From: Acanthochromis polyacanthus
Lineage: Eukaryota; Chordata; Actinopteri; Pomacentridae
Reading direction: 5' to 3'
Assembly: GCF_021347895.1 (NCBI RefSeq)
Contig: NC_067115.1
Location: 6,472,064-6,536,063 of the forward strand
DNA length: 64,000 nucleotides
Numbering within the stretch: the stretch's first letter is position 1; every line of letters starts with the position of its first letter. The translations under genes were made by a program, and so were the position numbers. Below, piece after piece: positions 25,413-40,370 of this stretch. The notes below the pieces were generated by a model. It searched no databases. It saw only the letters and a list, made by a program, of their open reading frames with translations, and was not told the DNA's origin.

Positions 25413-25819
25413 CCTGTTAAACTTCAGCGGCCCGCATTCGGGCCGTTTTTGTTTTTGCTCCCATTTTTATGAGATGAACTCAAAGATGTAAAACTTTTTC
25501 CACATATACAATATCAGCATTTCTTTCAAATAATGTTCACAAATCTGTTTAAATCTGTGATCGTGAGCACTTCTCCTTTGCTGAGATAATCCATCCCACC
25601 TCACAGGTGTGTCATATCAAGATGCTGATTAGACACCATGATTAGTGCACAGGTGTGCCTTAGACTGCCCACAATAAAAGGCCTTGCATTGTGTTGTGTC
25701 TGCAGACTGTAGACTACATACATGGTCATGATATCTCACCTGATGACATTTATCATTTAAGTCTATGTGTGTATGGATTGTACTGTACTATTTTATGGTA
25801 GGAATTTTGTTGCTGACTG
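25413..25819. other. Possible TTAA-type DNA-transposon fragment
   Basis: Starts after TTAA with CCTGTTAAACTTCAGCGGCC and later carries a segment (CACCTCACAGGTGTG...) that looks like common fish non-autonomous DNA elements. No second terminus found; family unresolved. Confidence 0.3.
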
Positions 25820-25831
25820 CTGTTGCAAATC

Positions 25832-26208
25832 CATCCATCCATCCATTCTCTATACACCGCTTTATCCTCACTAGAGTCGAGGAGGGTGCTGGAGCCTATC
25901 TCGGGTGACTCGGGCGAAGGCAGGGGACACCCTGGACAGGTCACCAGTCTGTCGCAGGGCTACATATACAGACAACCAGTCACACTCACATTCACACCTA
26001 CGGGCAATTTAGAGTAACCAATTAACCTCAGCATATTTTTGGACTGTGGGAGGAAGCTGGAGTACCCGGAGAAAACCCACGCATGCACAGGGAGAACATG
26101 CAAACTCTATGCAGAAAGATCCCAGGCCCAGACCAGGATTTGAACCAGGGATCTTCTTGCCTCTTGCTGCAAGGTGAAAGTGCTAACCACTACTCTACTG
26201 TGCAGCCC
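25832..26208 (-). mobile_element. tRNA-derived SINE with ATGG-repeat tail, copy 1
   Basis: Flanked by a perfect 12-bp target duplication CTGTTGCAAATC (25820-25831 and 26209-26220). On the minus strand the head carries pol III A-box (GTGGTTAGCACTTT) and B-box-like (GGTTCAAATCC) sequences. The tail is the (ATGG)n end found in a very common fish SINE, which suggests mobilisation by an RTE-type LINE (inference). Confidence 0.92.
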
Positions 26209-26220
26209 CTGTTGCAAATC

Positions 26221-27475
26221 AGATTACCCAAATTGAGACATTAAAGACTTTCTAATTCTAATTCATGTTACTATAAAGGATGATGAACCTACAGGGAGTT
26301 ATCACTTGACTCTGTTGCATCTTCTATATTCTTTTTTCTGTGGCTTTATGGTCAAAAACAGTAGTTTGGGGGATCTTGAAATATTGGGGACTCAACCTAA
26401 ATTATAAATCATTTTTAAATGTGTTTAGTTTCCTATTTACTTTACTTCTGTTGAATAATAAGTTCAAATTCAGTTTATAAGTACAACTAGCAAAGTAGAA
26501 CTAAATGAACTTGAGAAGGTAAAAAAAAAACACAAGATATTTAAATGAATCAACTAGTATCATTAGGAAATAGACAACTTTCCTTTTACATTTTCTAAGT
26601 TTAAAGAGTTTTTCCTTCATTTAACACTGACGACTTACTGCGTCAGCTGGTTAAGCCATTTTGTTAGTACAAACACAATCTGTGAGGCTGAACCCGATTA
26701 CAGTGAGATAAACTATCAGACTGTGGGTGTTGGAACTGAATTCAATAAAAAACTTAGTCATGGTTACACTTGTTTTGACTATAATGAAAAGAAGCGGCTG
26801 CAACGTAATGTGTCTCAAAGACTCACAGTAAGTTTCCATCATGTCTGTTTTATCAAACTACAAGCAAATAAGAGTCTTTGGGAGTTCTAACTCTAACAAT
26901 GTGTCCTTCGAAGTCTGCTAGTGTGATACTTTTGTTTCATAAAACATAACTTAGGAAAAGAATTGAAAAAGGCATTTTAAGACCATTTATTTGAAAATTC
27001 TGAAAAATATTGCCTATGTACGTTGTGTGAACCATAAAAGATAGGCTGAGGTTTTCAGTGCACCTGATATTTGCACCGTTTTTAGTTATTTTAGAACAGT
27101 ACCTAAAATAGGAGGCACTGCACTCAAGGCAAAATAAGGTCATTCTATTTTTTTGTGCCTTCACATTAACATCACAGTGACTGTGGACAGTTCGACTTTT
27201 GGTTCTCAAACTGTGTGCTTTAGATTTGGTCCTATTTTTGATTATTTATGTCGCTATAATTACATGAGTTTTAGTAACCAGCTGATGTGAGATCGACAAA
27301 TTTTTTAGTTTATTAATACTCTGTAATTTGGTGGGGGGAAACAGTTCACACATAAAGTCCCATAAATCAGTAAACCAACATGAATAAACCATGATTAATC
27401 AGAGTGAATCTGCTTTGTTTTGGTGGAAAACAGCACAGAAAATTCCGTCCATGTTTAGCCCAGTGATAGCTTACC
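26221..27475. other. Intergenic, no gene seen
   Basis: AT-rich sequence. Only short ORFs without recognisable domains. Confidence 0.45.
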
Positions 27476-27477
27476 TA

Positions 27478-29102
<1,625 letters not shown>

Positions 29103-29104
29103 TA

Positions 29105-29591
29105 ATCACAGCAACATGAGGTTAGTCCTCCTCCACGTCCTCCTGCTTCACCTTTACCTTGTTGCCTTCATTCTTTTCCTTTTTGACAAAGCTTTTTACA
29201 TCCACAGCTGTTCAGTCTTGCATTAGTTAATTCGTCACGTGCCTATTACTAAATGCCAACATCTGCTGCTTGAAAGACACACAGAGGAGCAACAACACAG
29301 GCTACTTTTGCTTTCTACCAGTGACAACATGTTATTTTCGAGGGTTTTAATGCATGATCAGGAGGATAGCATCTTAACAACACCACTGGTCCACAACTTT
29401 AACACCAAACAACAGACAAAGTTAGTGACTGGCGAGCATTGTGCTGTGTCTGCAGAGGTTTTCAGTTATCCAGGTCATAGTTATCCTGAGTGCTTCTGCA
29501 GAGGGCAGCTTTACTTTTTCAGGTTCATGAAGATGTTTTACCTCCATCTGAAAGGCTCCTCAGTTGTAACTCGATACTCAAAACTAATTGA
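29105..29591. other. Intergenic, no gene assigned
   Basis: Contains an open stretch of 118 codons (29239-29595) without any domain I recognise; composition does not look coding. Confidence 0.4.
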
Positions 29592-30024
29592 TTAACACTG
29601 TGAACCTCAAAACCTGCAGGTGGCTTTCAAAGGTTTGTTACCTTTGGAAAAAAATCACCACAATCACACCTTTATTAGCCAAAAACTATAAAACCAGGGG
29701 GAAATTTGATTTGTGAACTTTCCGACGGTCCCTGAACTACTCATCTGTGGCATGCTTTCGGTTCCAGTGTTGTGAACATCTGTGGGCACTTGAAAAATGT
29801 TGATTCCATTTTTTCAAACTCTTATTTTTTCTTGTTTTGCTATTTCTTGTCATTCTAACCGCACCGTACTGCAGAGAAGACCATTCTAAGTTCTCTCTCC
29901 TTCTTCATGGTTGTTCTGTTTTTATAGAGGTGCAGGACTTCATATTGCAGTGAAAAATGAGCCCACTGTGAATGAAAATGAGACCGGAGCATTGAAAGCC
30001 TAGAAACTGAATTCAAAAGGTTAA
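29592..30024. mobile_element. TTAA-flanked non-autonomous repeat, family P, copy 1
   Basis: TTAA at both ends (29592-29595, 30021-30024). Ends resemble inverted AACCTTTTGAA-like repeats. Interior includes TTCTTCATGGTTGTTCTGTT and AGTGAAAAATGAGCCCAC, shared with copies near 35780, 45220, 49150, 57060 and 60960. piggyBac-like by target site (inference). Confidence 0.65.
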
Positions 30025-30339
30025 AAATGAGGCCTTAATTTACCTCAAATGTTGTAATGTAGTCTGACATCTGCACAGATGCTGCCTCTGGCTGTCATGC
30101 AGATGTGCAGACAATAAATCGGCCTTTATGAAATATTTGGTGTTTTTGTCTTTTTCCAAGACAAGGCATGAATAAGTCAGTAGGAGCTACTTGAGGTCAC
30201 ACATTGTATAAAGACAGCTCTTAATGAGCTGATCTCTGAATGGGTCTGTGTATGTGTAGGCACATGTGTGCGTATGTGTGTGTATGTGCATGTAGGTGCT
30301 TGTACTATGTATTTAGACTTGTACTGTGTATGCATACTA

Positions 30340-30600
30340 TATGACCCTTTAAGAATTGATGTGTGTGAGAGGGTGTGTGCATGCACACGTTATGATGTAT
30401 GCTTTTATCTATTTTTATTTTATGATTTGAGTTAGTTTATGAGAATATTTTAATTGCTTGTTTTATATTTTATGTTGTATTTTTCGTGATTTCTTTTTGG
30501 GAATTGTCTTATTTTTTTAGGGACCCCAGGAAGAATAGTCGTCACCATGGTGACAACTAATGGGGATCCAATAAACAACAACAATAAACAACAACACATC
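30340..30600 (+). mobile_element. LINE 3'-tail-like fragment
   Basis: Ends GGACCCCAGGAAGAATAG...AATGGGGATCCAATAAA followed by AAC-rich repeats, a typical 3' end of a fish non-LTR retrotransposon. No coding part present. Left limit uncertain. Confidence 0.55.
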
Positions 30601-31854
30601 GGCACAAAAAAATCCTCTAATCTTAACTGGATTCCACCTCATACTGAAATTTCTGCACAGAAATACATTTGAGTGAAGGGTTGGGTTTCTTCCCAGACCG
30701 TCCTGGGAAAAATCCAGCAAACTGGGCCACAGCGACGCTCAGATGTGTTTTGCTTCCAAATGCTTCTGCAAAGTGTTTTAATAAACACTGACAAACTGAT
30801 ATTTGAATAGAGATAAACTGATTAGTTTATCACATCAGAATTCAGGCCTAGAGCAGTTTGGAATCTCCCTCTGGATGAATATTTCTCTGTCACTAGAACC
30901 AGGTAGAGTTTATTCTACATTCTTCTTCATCAGAAGCACAGTGAGGGTCCAAGTACATTTTAAACCAGAGCAAAGTAACACATGAAGTCATCTCTTGTCC
31001 ACTAACTGTACTTTTCTTGCTCTGTTTGACAAATCTTTCTATACAGCAAATTCATCTTAAGGCAAAAATGATTTTAGGATGTCAGAATTATTTAGTCTCT
31101 GTTAGCTTCTTGTTATGATTTCTGCCCTGAAAATTCAACATTTCTCAACTGTAGACGTTCAGCATAGTTAGGCTTTCTTTGTGTCGGCCAGCTCAAGAAA
31201 ACCTAAAACCCCAATCAGAAACCATCACAATAATGGTTCTACATGTTTGCGTTACCAGATTTTCTTGATGAGGCTCCAATAAAATGGAAATGTTTGACAT
31301 GTCATGTTACTGCAAATGATGCAAGAGCTGAATGCTGGTAGAAAACTGTTAAGGTGTAACTTAATATATTATTTTGCCGCTCAGTGAACCTCACTGCTCA
31401 GTCAAAAGGACAGAAGGTGAATATAAATCAGAAGATGTGATGGTTATTTAATACTCCATTCACATCACGTCACTGGGCTCTGATACAGCTCAGTTGTTGT
31501 TGCTGTGTCACCGATGTTGTTTTTCAGCGGTTAATTAGTACAATGACAAAAGGAATACAAGTAACGATGCTAATTAAAGCTGTGATTAATGATCTCTGGT
31601 GTTCAGATATCTCAGAACACCTCATTATAATGGAGGTATGCGGTGACTTTGCAGCGGATGAGCTCATTAACATGTGAATGAATGAAGGTAAAGACAGTCG
31701 ACGGTTGTGCTTCGTGACTCTGAACTCCTGCGCTTCTCATATCACAAGCTGCAGATTTATCAGCGTGTTTTGGGACGGCTGCAGGCGTTTAATGAGCTGA
31801 AGAAGCTTCTCATACAGATACCCCAAGAATCAGTGGTAACAGGTTGAACAAACA
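30601..31854. other. Intergenic, with possible conserved non-coding block
   Basis: No gene seen. The segment about 31500-31790 is richer in homeodomain-like TAATTA/ATTAAT sites and less repetitive than its surroundings. Confidence 0.3.
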
Positions 31855-32368
31855 CAGCTGCAACATTCTGACCACTGACAGGTGAAGTGAACAACATTGA
31901 TCATATTGGTTCTATGTGCTGTTCTGCTGGAAAATGCTGGACTCTGGCATCAGTGCTGGTGAGACTTAGACACCCAAATAAACGTTGTCCCAGAACAAGC
32001 ACACTCTTTCATGTAAATGGAAATCCCAAATGTCCGTGGGGAAAATGTACCCCACCACATCACAAAGACATCAAACAATCAGGAACACTTTGAGGAACAT
32101 GACAATCGCCCAAGATGTTGATTTGATCTTGAAACTTTCGAGACCTCATTCTGATCGAGCATCAACAGGATGCAGTGGAACAAGTTTGACTCCCAGAGGC
32201 CCCACTGCACAACCCAGAGTACCCAAAGGATCCACAGCCAACGTCCTGGTCCAGACCCCCATCCTGAGAGGTCCTGTGGTCCAGGCCCAGTGGTTCAGAG
32301 CATTTTTGACCACATAAGGGGGACCAACACAATATCAGGCAGGTGGTCATGATGTTATGCCTGATCGA
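31855..32368 (+). mobile_element. Internally deleted Tc1-like element, CAGCCATAACATTA family
   Basis: Left end CAACATTCTGACCACTGACA, right end CAGGTGGTCATGATGTTATG. The interior keeps degenerate pieces of the transposase 3' half (GAGGAACATGACAA, GATCGAGCATC, GAGGCCCCAC, GGGGGACCAACACAATAT). Same family as 16645-17537 but opposite orientation, and most of the coding part is lost. Confidence 0.82.
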
Positions 32369-35199
32369 TGTACATGCAGACTATTTCAGCTAAAGTAAGC
32401 CTCATTTTCTAAATCAGACTGAACCAGATCAGCTACTGTCAATTAGTTAATTACAATCATATAATTAAATGTAAGCCCTTTCAATTTTCTTTTTTTGCAT
32501 GTTGTTGACAAAATCAGAGTGGCAGCAGATTTTTTTTCTTTTTGATATTTATGAACAGTGGCTATCTATAGTGACCTCCACTTACTCTCCTTTACTAGCA
32601 AAGCAATAGACTCTGAGCAGAGACACAACATCTAAGGTCTCTTTCTGACATGCAGAGGTGTTTTTTTGAAGGACCTTCATAACAAATCGTTCAATAAATC
32701 ATTGTGTCAAGCTTTTCTAGTGTTCCTTAACGTGCTCTATAAGCTGTATCCCCATAATAAAACAAGGAAAGTACGATCATGCATCATGAACAATCATGCA
32801 TTCGACAGCCAGTGTAAAAGAGGAACGATTTCTGCAATATATAGAAAACCAAATCTGTTATTTAACTGCATGCGTCATGGTGATGTAATTAAAGGAGGAC
32901 AATGCCCTGTACTGTAAGACAACCTGTGAAGCTCTGGTGAACTCCATGCCCAAGAGGGTTAAAGCAGTGCTGGAAAATAATGGTGACACAAAAATATTGA
33001 CACTTTGGACATTTTCACTTAAGGGGCTACTCATTTTTGTTTCCAATGGTTTAGACATTAATGGCTGTGTGTCGAGTTATTTTGTGGGAGCAGTAAATTT
33101 ACATTTTCATACAAGCTGTACATCAACTTCTTTACATTGCAAAGTGTCATTTATTCAGTGCTTTCTTCCAAAGCAGCTGCAAGAGCAGAGGTGCCTGCTG
33201 CAGATAGGGTGTGCGGGTGTAATGTTTCAATGTTGTAATGGTACCAGTACACATGAAAGAATAGCAAAATAATGTCAGAAACACTCACCCAATAAGCCAG
33301 TAGGGTGGGCAAATGCTGCATGTTTGCACTCCAGCTGTTTCATGTTTCTGGTTACAGTGTTCCCATGATTGTGAAACACTTGCAAACATTTTTGTTCCTT
33401 TTTTTTTTTTTTTTTTTTTTTACAACCAACAATATGGCAAGCAGCAGAGTCAGCTCTTTAAGAAATCTAATCGCTGTGACACTGACTTTTGTTATCTGAT
33501 ACACTGTAGTTCCAGTTATGGCATCAGTTTCAGGTCAGATATTCATACTTCTTGTAATAACAGTGATGCTGGAATCCATCCAACCTTCAGGACAAACACC
33601 CTCAATACTGTGAACATAAAACAAAACACCTAATTTCCAGCAAACTTCTGCCTCCCAAACCACAGCTTCGCCTCTTCACCTGATGCAGCCTGATGCTCTT
33701 CTCGCTGCTTTGCGGTGGATTTGTTACGCAACGATAGCACAAAGATCCAGTTAACCACAGGAGAACTCAAATACTTCCAGCCATTTAATTTGTGTGATTC
33801 AGAAAAAACCTTCCTGAGAGAAAAACCAGATGTTCTTAATGTCTCCACAAACCTCAAGCAGAATTCTTTCAGGGTGAACGTTGAAAGTGCCTCTGAAATT
33901 GGTTTGTTTTACTAAATGTTTCATCAGTAAACCAACAGAACTCTTAGATTCATGTCAGCAACATGATTCAAATAAGATCCCAGTGGAGATGAATGTCTCA
34001 GTGCATATGGAAACAAAATTACAAAGATATGATGTAGGTCTATTTCTCTTTCCCTTAACTTGCTTTTATTTCACACTTAGCAGAAAGACATACAGACAGT
34101 GGAGTTCTTCACTCAGATGGAGGTGAAGCCACCAGCTTTGCACAGGGAATTGTTCCTCGGTTCTGTTAAACACAAGATTAGTAAAAGGCCAGGAGAGAGT
34201 GTTTCGTAACCGTGCAGATAATAAATACCCAAAACTCACACGAGTGTCTGAAAGCTTTGACTTCTTTCCATTCCCAAATGAAATGCATGTGTGTGACGAG
34301 CAAAAATGCTCCCACGCAGTCTTTGTTGTTCTCTCTTTTCTCCTGGCCCTAGCACACTGTTGTGAAAGCCATTTCTAAAATGTATCATTCGTGTACCTGG
34401 ACCTTCATGTGTGTGTTTTCTAGAAGAAGTAAACGGTGTGCAGAGGTTGCTGCTGTCTGGCAACTCGATGCTCCATCTGTTCAGGAAAAACCAGAAACCT
34501 TCAACTTCTCCTGGAGGAAAAGCACAGAATAATTGTCACTGTTTAGTAACGCAATTTGTTCAAACAGAAAACATACAAAAATACGTAATGCACACATGGC
34601 AATACTTTTAAACACTATCTGGATAAAATAGTGAGTTATGTTTGCTAGGCTAACTCTTTATCAGCAGTCATAACACTCAGCTCTCAGAGTCAGCTGGGAA
34701 ATCTGCTGCGCTTACTTTCTGATTTAGGCTTCGCCTCAGTGGACACATCTTCGTTTCCTGTGTTAGCGGATACCCAAAACCCCAACGGTGTGAGCTGAAT
34801 GCAGCCGGCAACGCTAACTAACTGAGCCAAGTCAGTTTCTTTGCAGGGGGTTTAACCTTGGACAGCTTACTCTTGTCTGACTCTGTTCTAGATGAAACAC
34901 AGAGGGAGTTCTGAATGGATGCTACAAAACACAACTGACGAAATGCCAAAGCCCTCGTCAGTTAATTAAAATAGCAGGGTCAACCATGGCAAAGGCCAGA
35001 CTGAGGTCTCACAGCATGATATATTAACCGTGTCTATGAGTTGTGGCCCTGAATCAAAGCTCCATTACTTTAAACATGAGTGTTTTATTACTCTGATAGA
35101 TAAACCCCTCAAACCTAGCAGCATGAAAGGCATGACATCTTTTTTAATTGCAAAATTTACACCATTTATCAGGTGGAAGGTAAAACAACAACAACAAAA
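32369..35199. other. Intergenic, no gene seen
   Basis: AT-rich, with a 23-base T run near 33400. Short ORFs only, no domain recognised. Confidence 0.4.
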
Positions 35200-35900
35200 A
35201 AAAGAATTGTCAACTCTTCAGTAATCCTTGAACCAATCACCTGTGACATGCAGTTCTATTGGAAATATTAATCATATCTAACTTAAAATTGCTTGCCATA
35301 ACCACATTCTGCAAACAAAAAAAAAGGAAAAGAAAAATTCTGCATTTCTACTTGTAGAATGAACTGCTGGAGGTGTTTCCACAGAGCAGAGAGGAGACAA
35401 GTTAAAAATGTAAGAAGTCCAATTTCTATAGTCTGTAGAAACACCTTTTTTCAGTAATACTAACACTAAAACTTAGAGAAACAAATAAAAATGTGTTTTA
35501 TTTTTTATTTTTTAGTAAAATACGTGCTCAAAGAAATTTAACTCTTGCTGTTTCTTTTTCATGAGTTACGGCATCATAACTAATCAAAATGCACAACAAA
35601 CAGTTTTGAGTTCTTGCTGCTTCTAGCCATAGTTAAAAACATACAACATACAACATCAATAACATAAATACAGCATGGCTCAAAACTGTAGAGGAGCAAA
35701 TATTGGAAGATGCATTCATTATACTGATTCCATGTTTCTCAGTTTTTATGAAACAGACATTTCTGAGTTCTCTCTCCTTCTTCATGGTTGTTCTGTTTCC
35801 ATAGAGGTGCAGGACTTCATATTACAGTAAAAAATGAGCCCACAGTGAGGAAAAACAGAGTGAACAATCACTTGGTGCTCAGAGACTGAAAAACTCTAAA
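35200..35900. mobile_element. Family P repeat, copy 2 (ends unclear)
   Basis: Shares CCTTGAACCAATCACCTGTGAC-like, TTTCCACAGAGCAGAGA and TTCTTCATGGTTGTTCTGTT / AATGAGCCCACAGTGAGG blocks with the other family members, in the same order and orientation as copy 5. Confidence 0.55.
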
Positions 35901-37088
35901 TGAGTTGTTTTTTTTAAAGACAAACACTCAATTAGCAAATGTCTCTGCATAAACAATCTCTGAGTTATAACACAAGTAAATCTTAATTTTAAATCTTAAT
36001 TGTTAGACATATTCATTCAGCAAGTTGCTCCAAACTCTTAGAAAGAAACTGGAGGTCAAAAAAGGAAACCAATATAACACAACAGAAATTCCTGCGCAAA
36101 AGTCAACCAAAAAACTTGATATACTCTTCTATTGTATTTCACTGTATCCATCTGCAAAAAGCATCTCACAATTACCGTTCCAGAAATTGCTTTTGCATTT
36201 CAGATTTTCCTTTTCGTGGTCTTTCCAGCTGCTGCGGCTGATAATCTGACATCAGGTGAAGGCTTGTGACTGCAGGTAGAAACCATCCAGCTGAGCGTCC
36301 TGATTGCCATATTGTTGGTGAGCTGCTGGAAACCAGCGTGGACTCGACTGGCGGAGGTCAAACAGACATAAGAGAAGACGTCACAGTGCCGCTTTATAAA
36401 GACAGACTGTGACCTGCAATGAAATCGAGTCGCAATTAGCTGTGAGAATAAAGCAAACTGTTGGGACGTGCTTCTCGTTAAACTCAAATCTGACTTTAAA
36501 TCTGGTGACAGATTTGGTCTCCTGTTTGACTGGCAGTAATAATCCTGCTCACATCTGCAACGCTACAGTGTTTTCATCCATTTGTAGGACAAGAAGCTAC
36601 AGCCTCGTGTGGTGCAACATTTTGTCAGCACGTCACAGAAATGCACAAACTGCTGCTGAGTGGAAACAAGGTTTTAATCCTACCTTTCAAAATTTAGGTG
36701 AAACTGGTGGTTTTCAGGTTTTTTGGCTTCAGACTGCAACACTTGAAGTGAATGTAAAACAGTCTTTTGTAAACAGATCTCAGCTGTTTCCTGTGCCCTG
36801 TACTTGTGAAGTTCTGAAAAAGTATGTGAATTAAAAATCCCAAATTTGGACAAACCTCTGTGTACTTGAAGGGCCTGTAACTCTGAAAACATTCATTGTA
36901 TAAAGAAGGTAAAATTTATCACAATTTCATTAAATATACTGAATATACTTTATTCTATTCTATTCCGAAGTTACTGGAAGTAAAAAAAAACACACGAGGA
37001 TTTGGGGATATCAGGTCAAGCATCATCAAATCATTAAAATTTTGCTCAAAAGCAGGGAAATTGACTCCAGTAGTGATAATTAAAGATG
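35901..37088. other. Intergenic, no gene assigned
   Basis: Includes an open stretch of 141 codons (36409-36834) without recognisable domain. Likely non-coding. The last 8 bp before 37097 are the target duplication of the hAT-like element. Confidence 0.35.
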
Positions 37089-37096
37089 GTACAACC
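37089..37096 (+). repeat. 8-bp target-site duplication (left)
   Basis: GTACAACC, repeated exactly at 42790-42797 on the other side of the hAT-like element. Confidence 0.93.
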
Positions 37097-37281
37097 CAGT
37101 GGCGGCTGGTGAATTTTTCTCTTGGGGGGGCGCACTTCATTTACCAAACCAAATAGCAGAGTCGGCAACACCGGAATACAAGAATTGATGCAAATTATGT
37201 TCACAGCCATTTGATGTGCTATTACTATGCACCACTATGAGGGTACACCTAAGCACTACTGCTGAGTGAAATAGACAATTA

Positions 37282-38916
<1,635 letters not shown>

Positions 38917-39399
38917 TAAATGCACGTAAATGTTACCAGCTAGTGAATTTGAATTTATCTCCCCAGTGTTTGATATGATTTGCTCCAGATAAGGTGTAAT
39001 TGGGACACACAAACCCTTAAAATCTCCTTTTCTATAATTAAACAAATTAAGAATGTATAAATATGCAAATCTATTTTTTATTTCAAAAGTAAAAAAAAAG
39101 AAACAATTCATTTTTCCAGCTTCAAAGAGTGCCAAGTGCTTCTTCTGTCCAGCAAAATCTTTGGAACAACATATTTATATTTACATACTCAAATAAACAA
39201 AAACAAATCCATACCTGTGAAACCAACATACATTGGGCATTTTGTTAAAAAAAACCTAACTATAAGGCTTAAAGCAGACAGTGCTTCTGTGAGCCAACTT
39301 TTACATCAACAACCTTACATGACAATGAGAAAACAGCAAATCTGCATATTTAAGATCAAAGCAATAAGAATTTGTCACTTTGCCTGAAAACAAAAAAAA

Positions 39400-39470
39400 T
39401 ACTGGAACCATTAGACATTATACTTTGTATAACTGTGCATGTGACAAATAAAACCTATCTTATCTTAGGC
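39400..39470 (+). repeat. LINE 3'-tail-like sequence inside the hAT-like element
   Basis: TGTGCATGTGACAAATAAA followed by CTATCTTATCTTA resembles the common 3' ends of fish LINEs. Very short; low certainty. Confidence 0.3.
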
Positions 39471-39775
39471 TTTGAGCCCAAAGTGCTTCTGTCAACTAAC
39501 ATTAAATATTTACAATAAAAATAAAGAAAAACAGTAATTCCTCAGATTTCAGAACATATGAAAATCAACAGGCTTTCAGTCTAAAGTGCCACTTGTGTCA
39601 ACTAACATTTCTATTTACATTATTAAATGACAAAAAAGGAAATCCTCACATTTTAGAGATTAAAGCCAGCACCTCTACATCTGTGTTATTTTTTGTATGC
39701 AAGTTTTAATTAAAGGCAAGCGTATGAACAAACCGCTCGCTCTCTGCTGCCACCCCATGGCCGGTGGTGTGTAAA

Positions 39776-39812
39776 GCGATCAGAGGGAGACAGGCTGTCT
39801 CCCTCTGATCGC
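39776..39812. repeat. Perfect hairpin, 18-bp arms, 1-nt centre
   Basis: Arm GCGATCAGAGGGAGACAG at 39776-39793 and its exact complement at 39795-39812, followed by another CTCTGATCGC copy. It sits in a locally GC-rich part of the hAT-like element. Confidence 0.92.
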
Positions 39813-40082
39813 TCTGATCGCTCAGCGGGCGCTGTCAGCCTGCGCCCCGTGGTCTCCTATCTCTTGTATTGAAGAGGAACGAACTGCGCATGTCAAAGTT
39901 ATAACGAGAGTCAATGGGGAAAGATGAGTGCGCTCCGGCTGGATATGACATTTCTAATCTGACTTTTTATTACAAATTATACATCTTAGTAACTCTCTAC
40001 AGGCTCTATTATCCATTTTGCTTGTTAAAAACATAGGATATACATGTAAATGTAATTTTAAAAACGTTTTATTAAATAAAAT

Positions 40083-40370
40083 CTTTGAAATTGATTTGTT
40101 TCAAACATCCAGTTTGAAAAAAAAAAACAGATCAACAGACAATTGAAAAACACAAGAAAGATTCTAGAACTCTGCTGTAGAATTCATCCACAACAGGACC
40201 ACTGAAGAACTGCCAGTGAAAACTCAAAAGCACATTCTGTTGATGACTTCACAAAGCTATGGTGCTGATGACATCACAATGATGTCAGAGGTGACTCAAA
40301 AGTTTCAGAAACAGTTTTTTACTAATGCTGGACTCTAGGCAAGTACTGACTGTAAGCGCACAGAAGCAAG
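40083..40370 (+). promoter_or_regulatory. Probable promoter/5' UTR of the coiled-coil cassette, copy B
   Basis: About 290 bp conserved with 24508-24794 upstream of the other ORF copy, with an abrupt loss of similarity at 40083. Contains TGACATCA and TGATGTCA as an inverted pair with a 3-nt spacer (about 40270-40288) and one TTCTAGAA. No clear TATA box. Promoter role is inferred only from position and conservation. Confidence 0.4.

Noticed and set aside
30240..30400. GT-rich stretch as a microsatellite or Z-DNA element
   Set aside because: Irregular mix of GTGTAT and GTGCAT words, not a clean repeat; better explained as part of a LINE 3' region.
36409..36834. 141-codon ORF
   Set aside because: No domain, no codon bias, no splice context; composition like the surrounding non-coding DNA.
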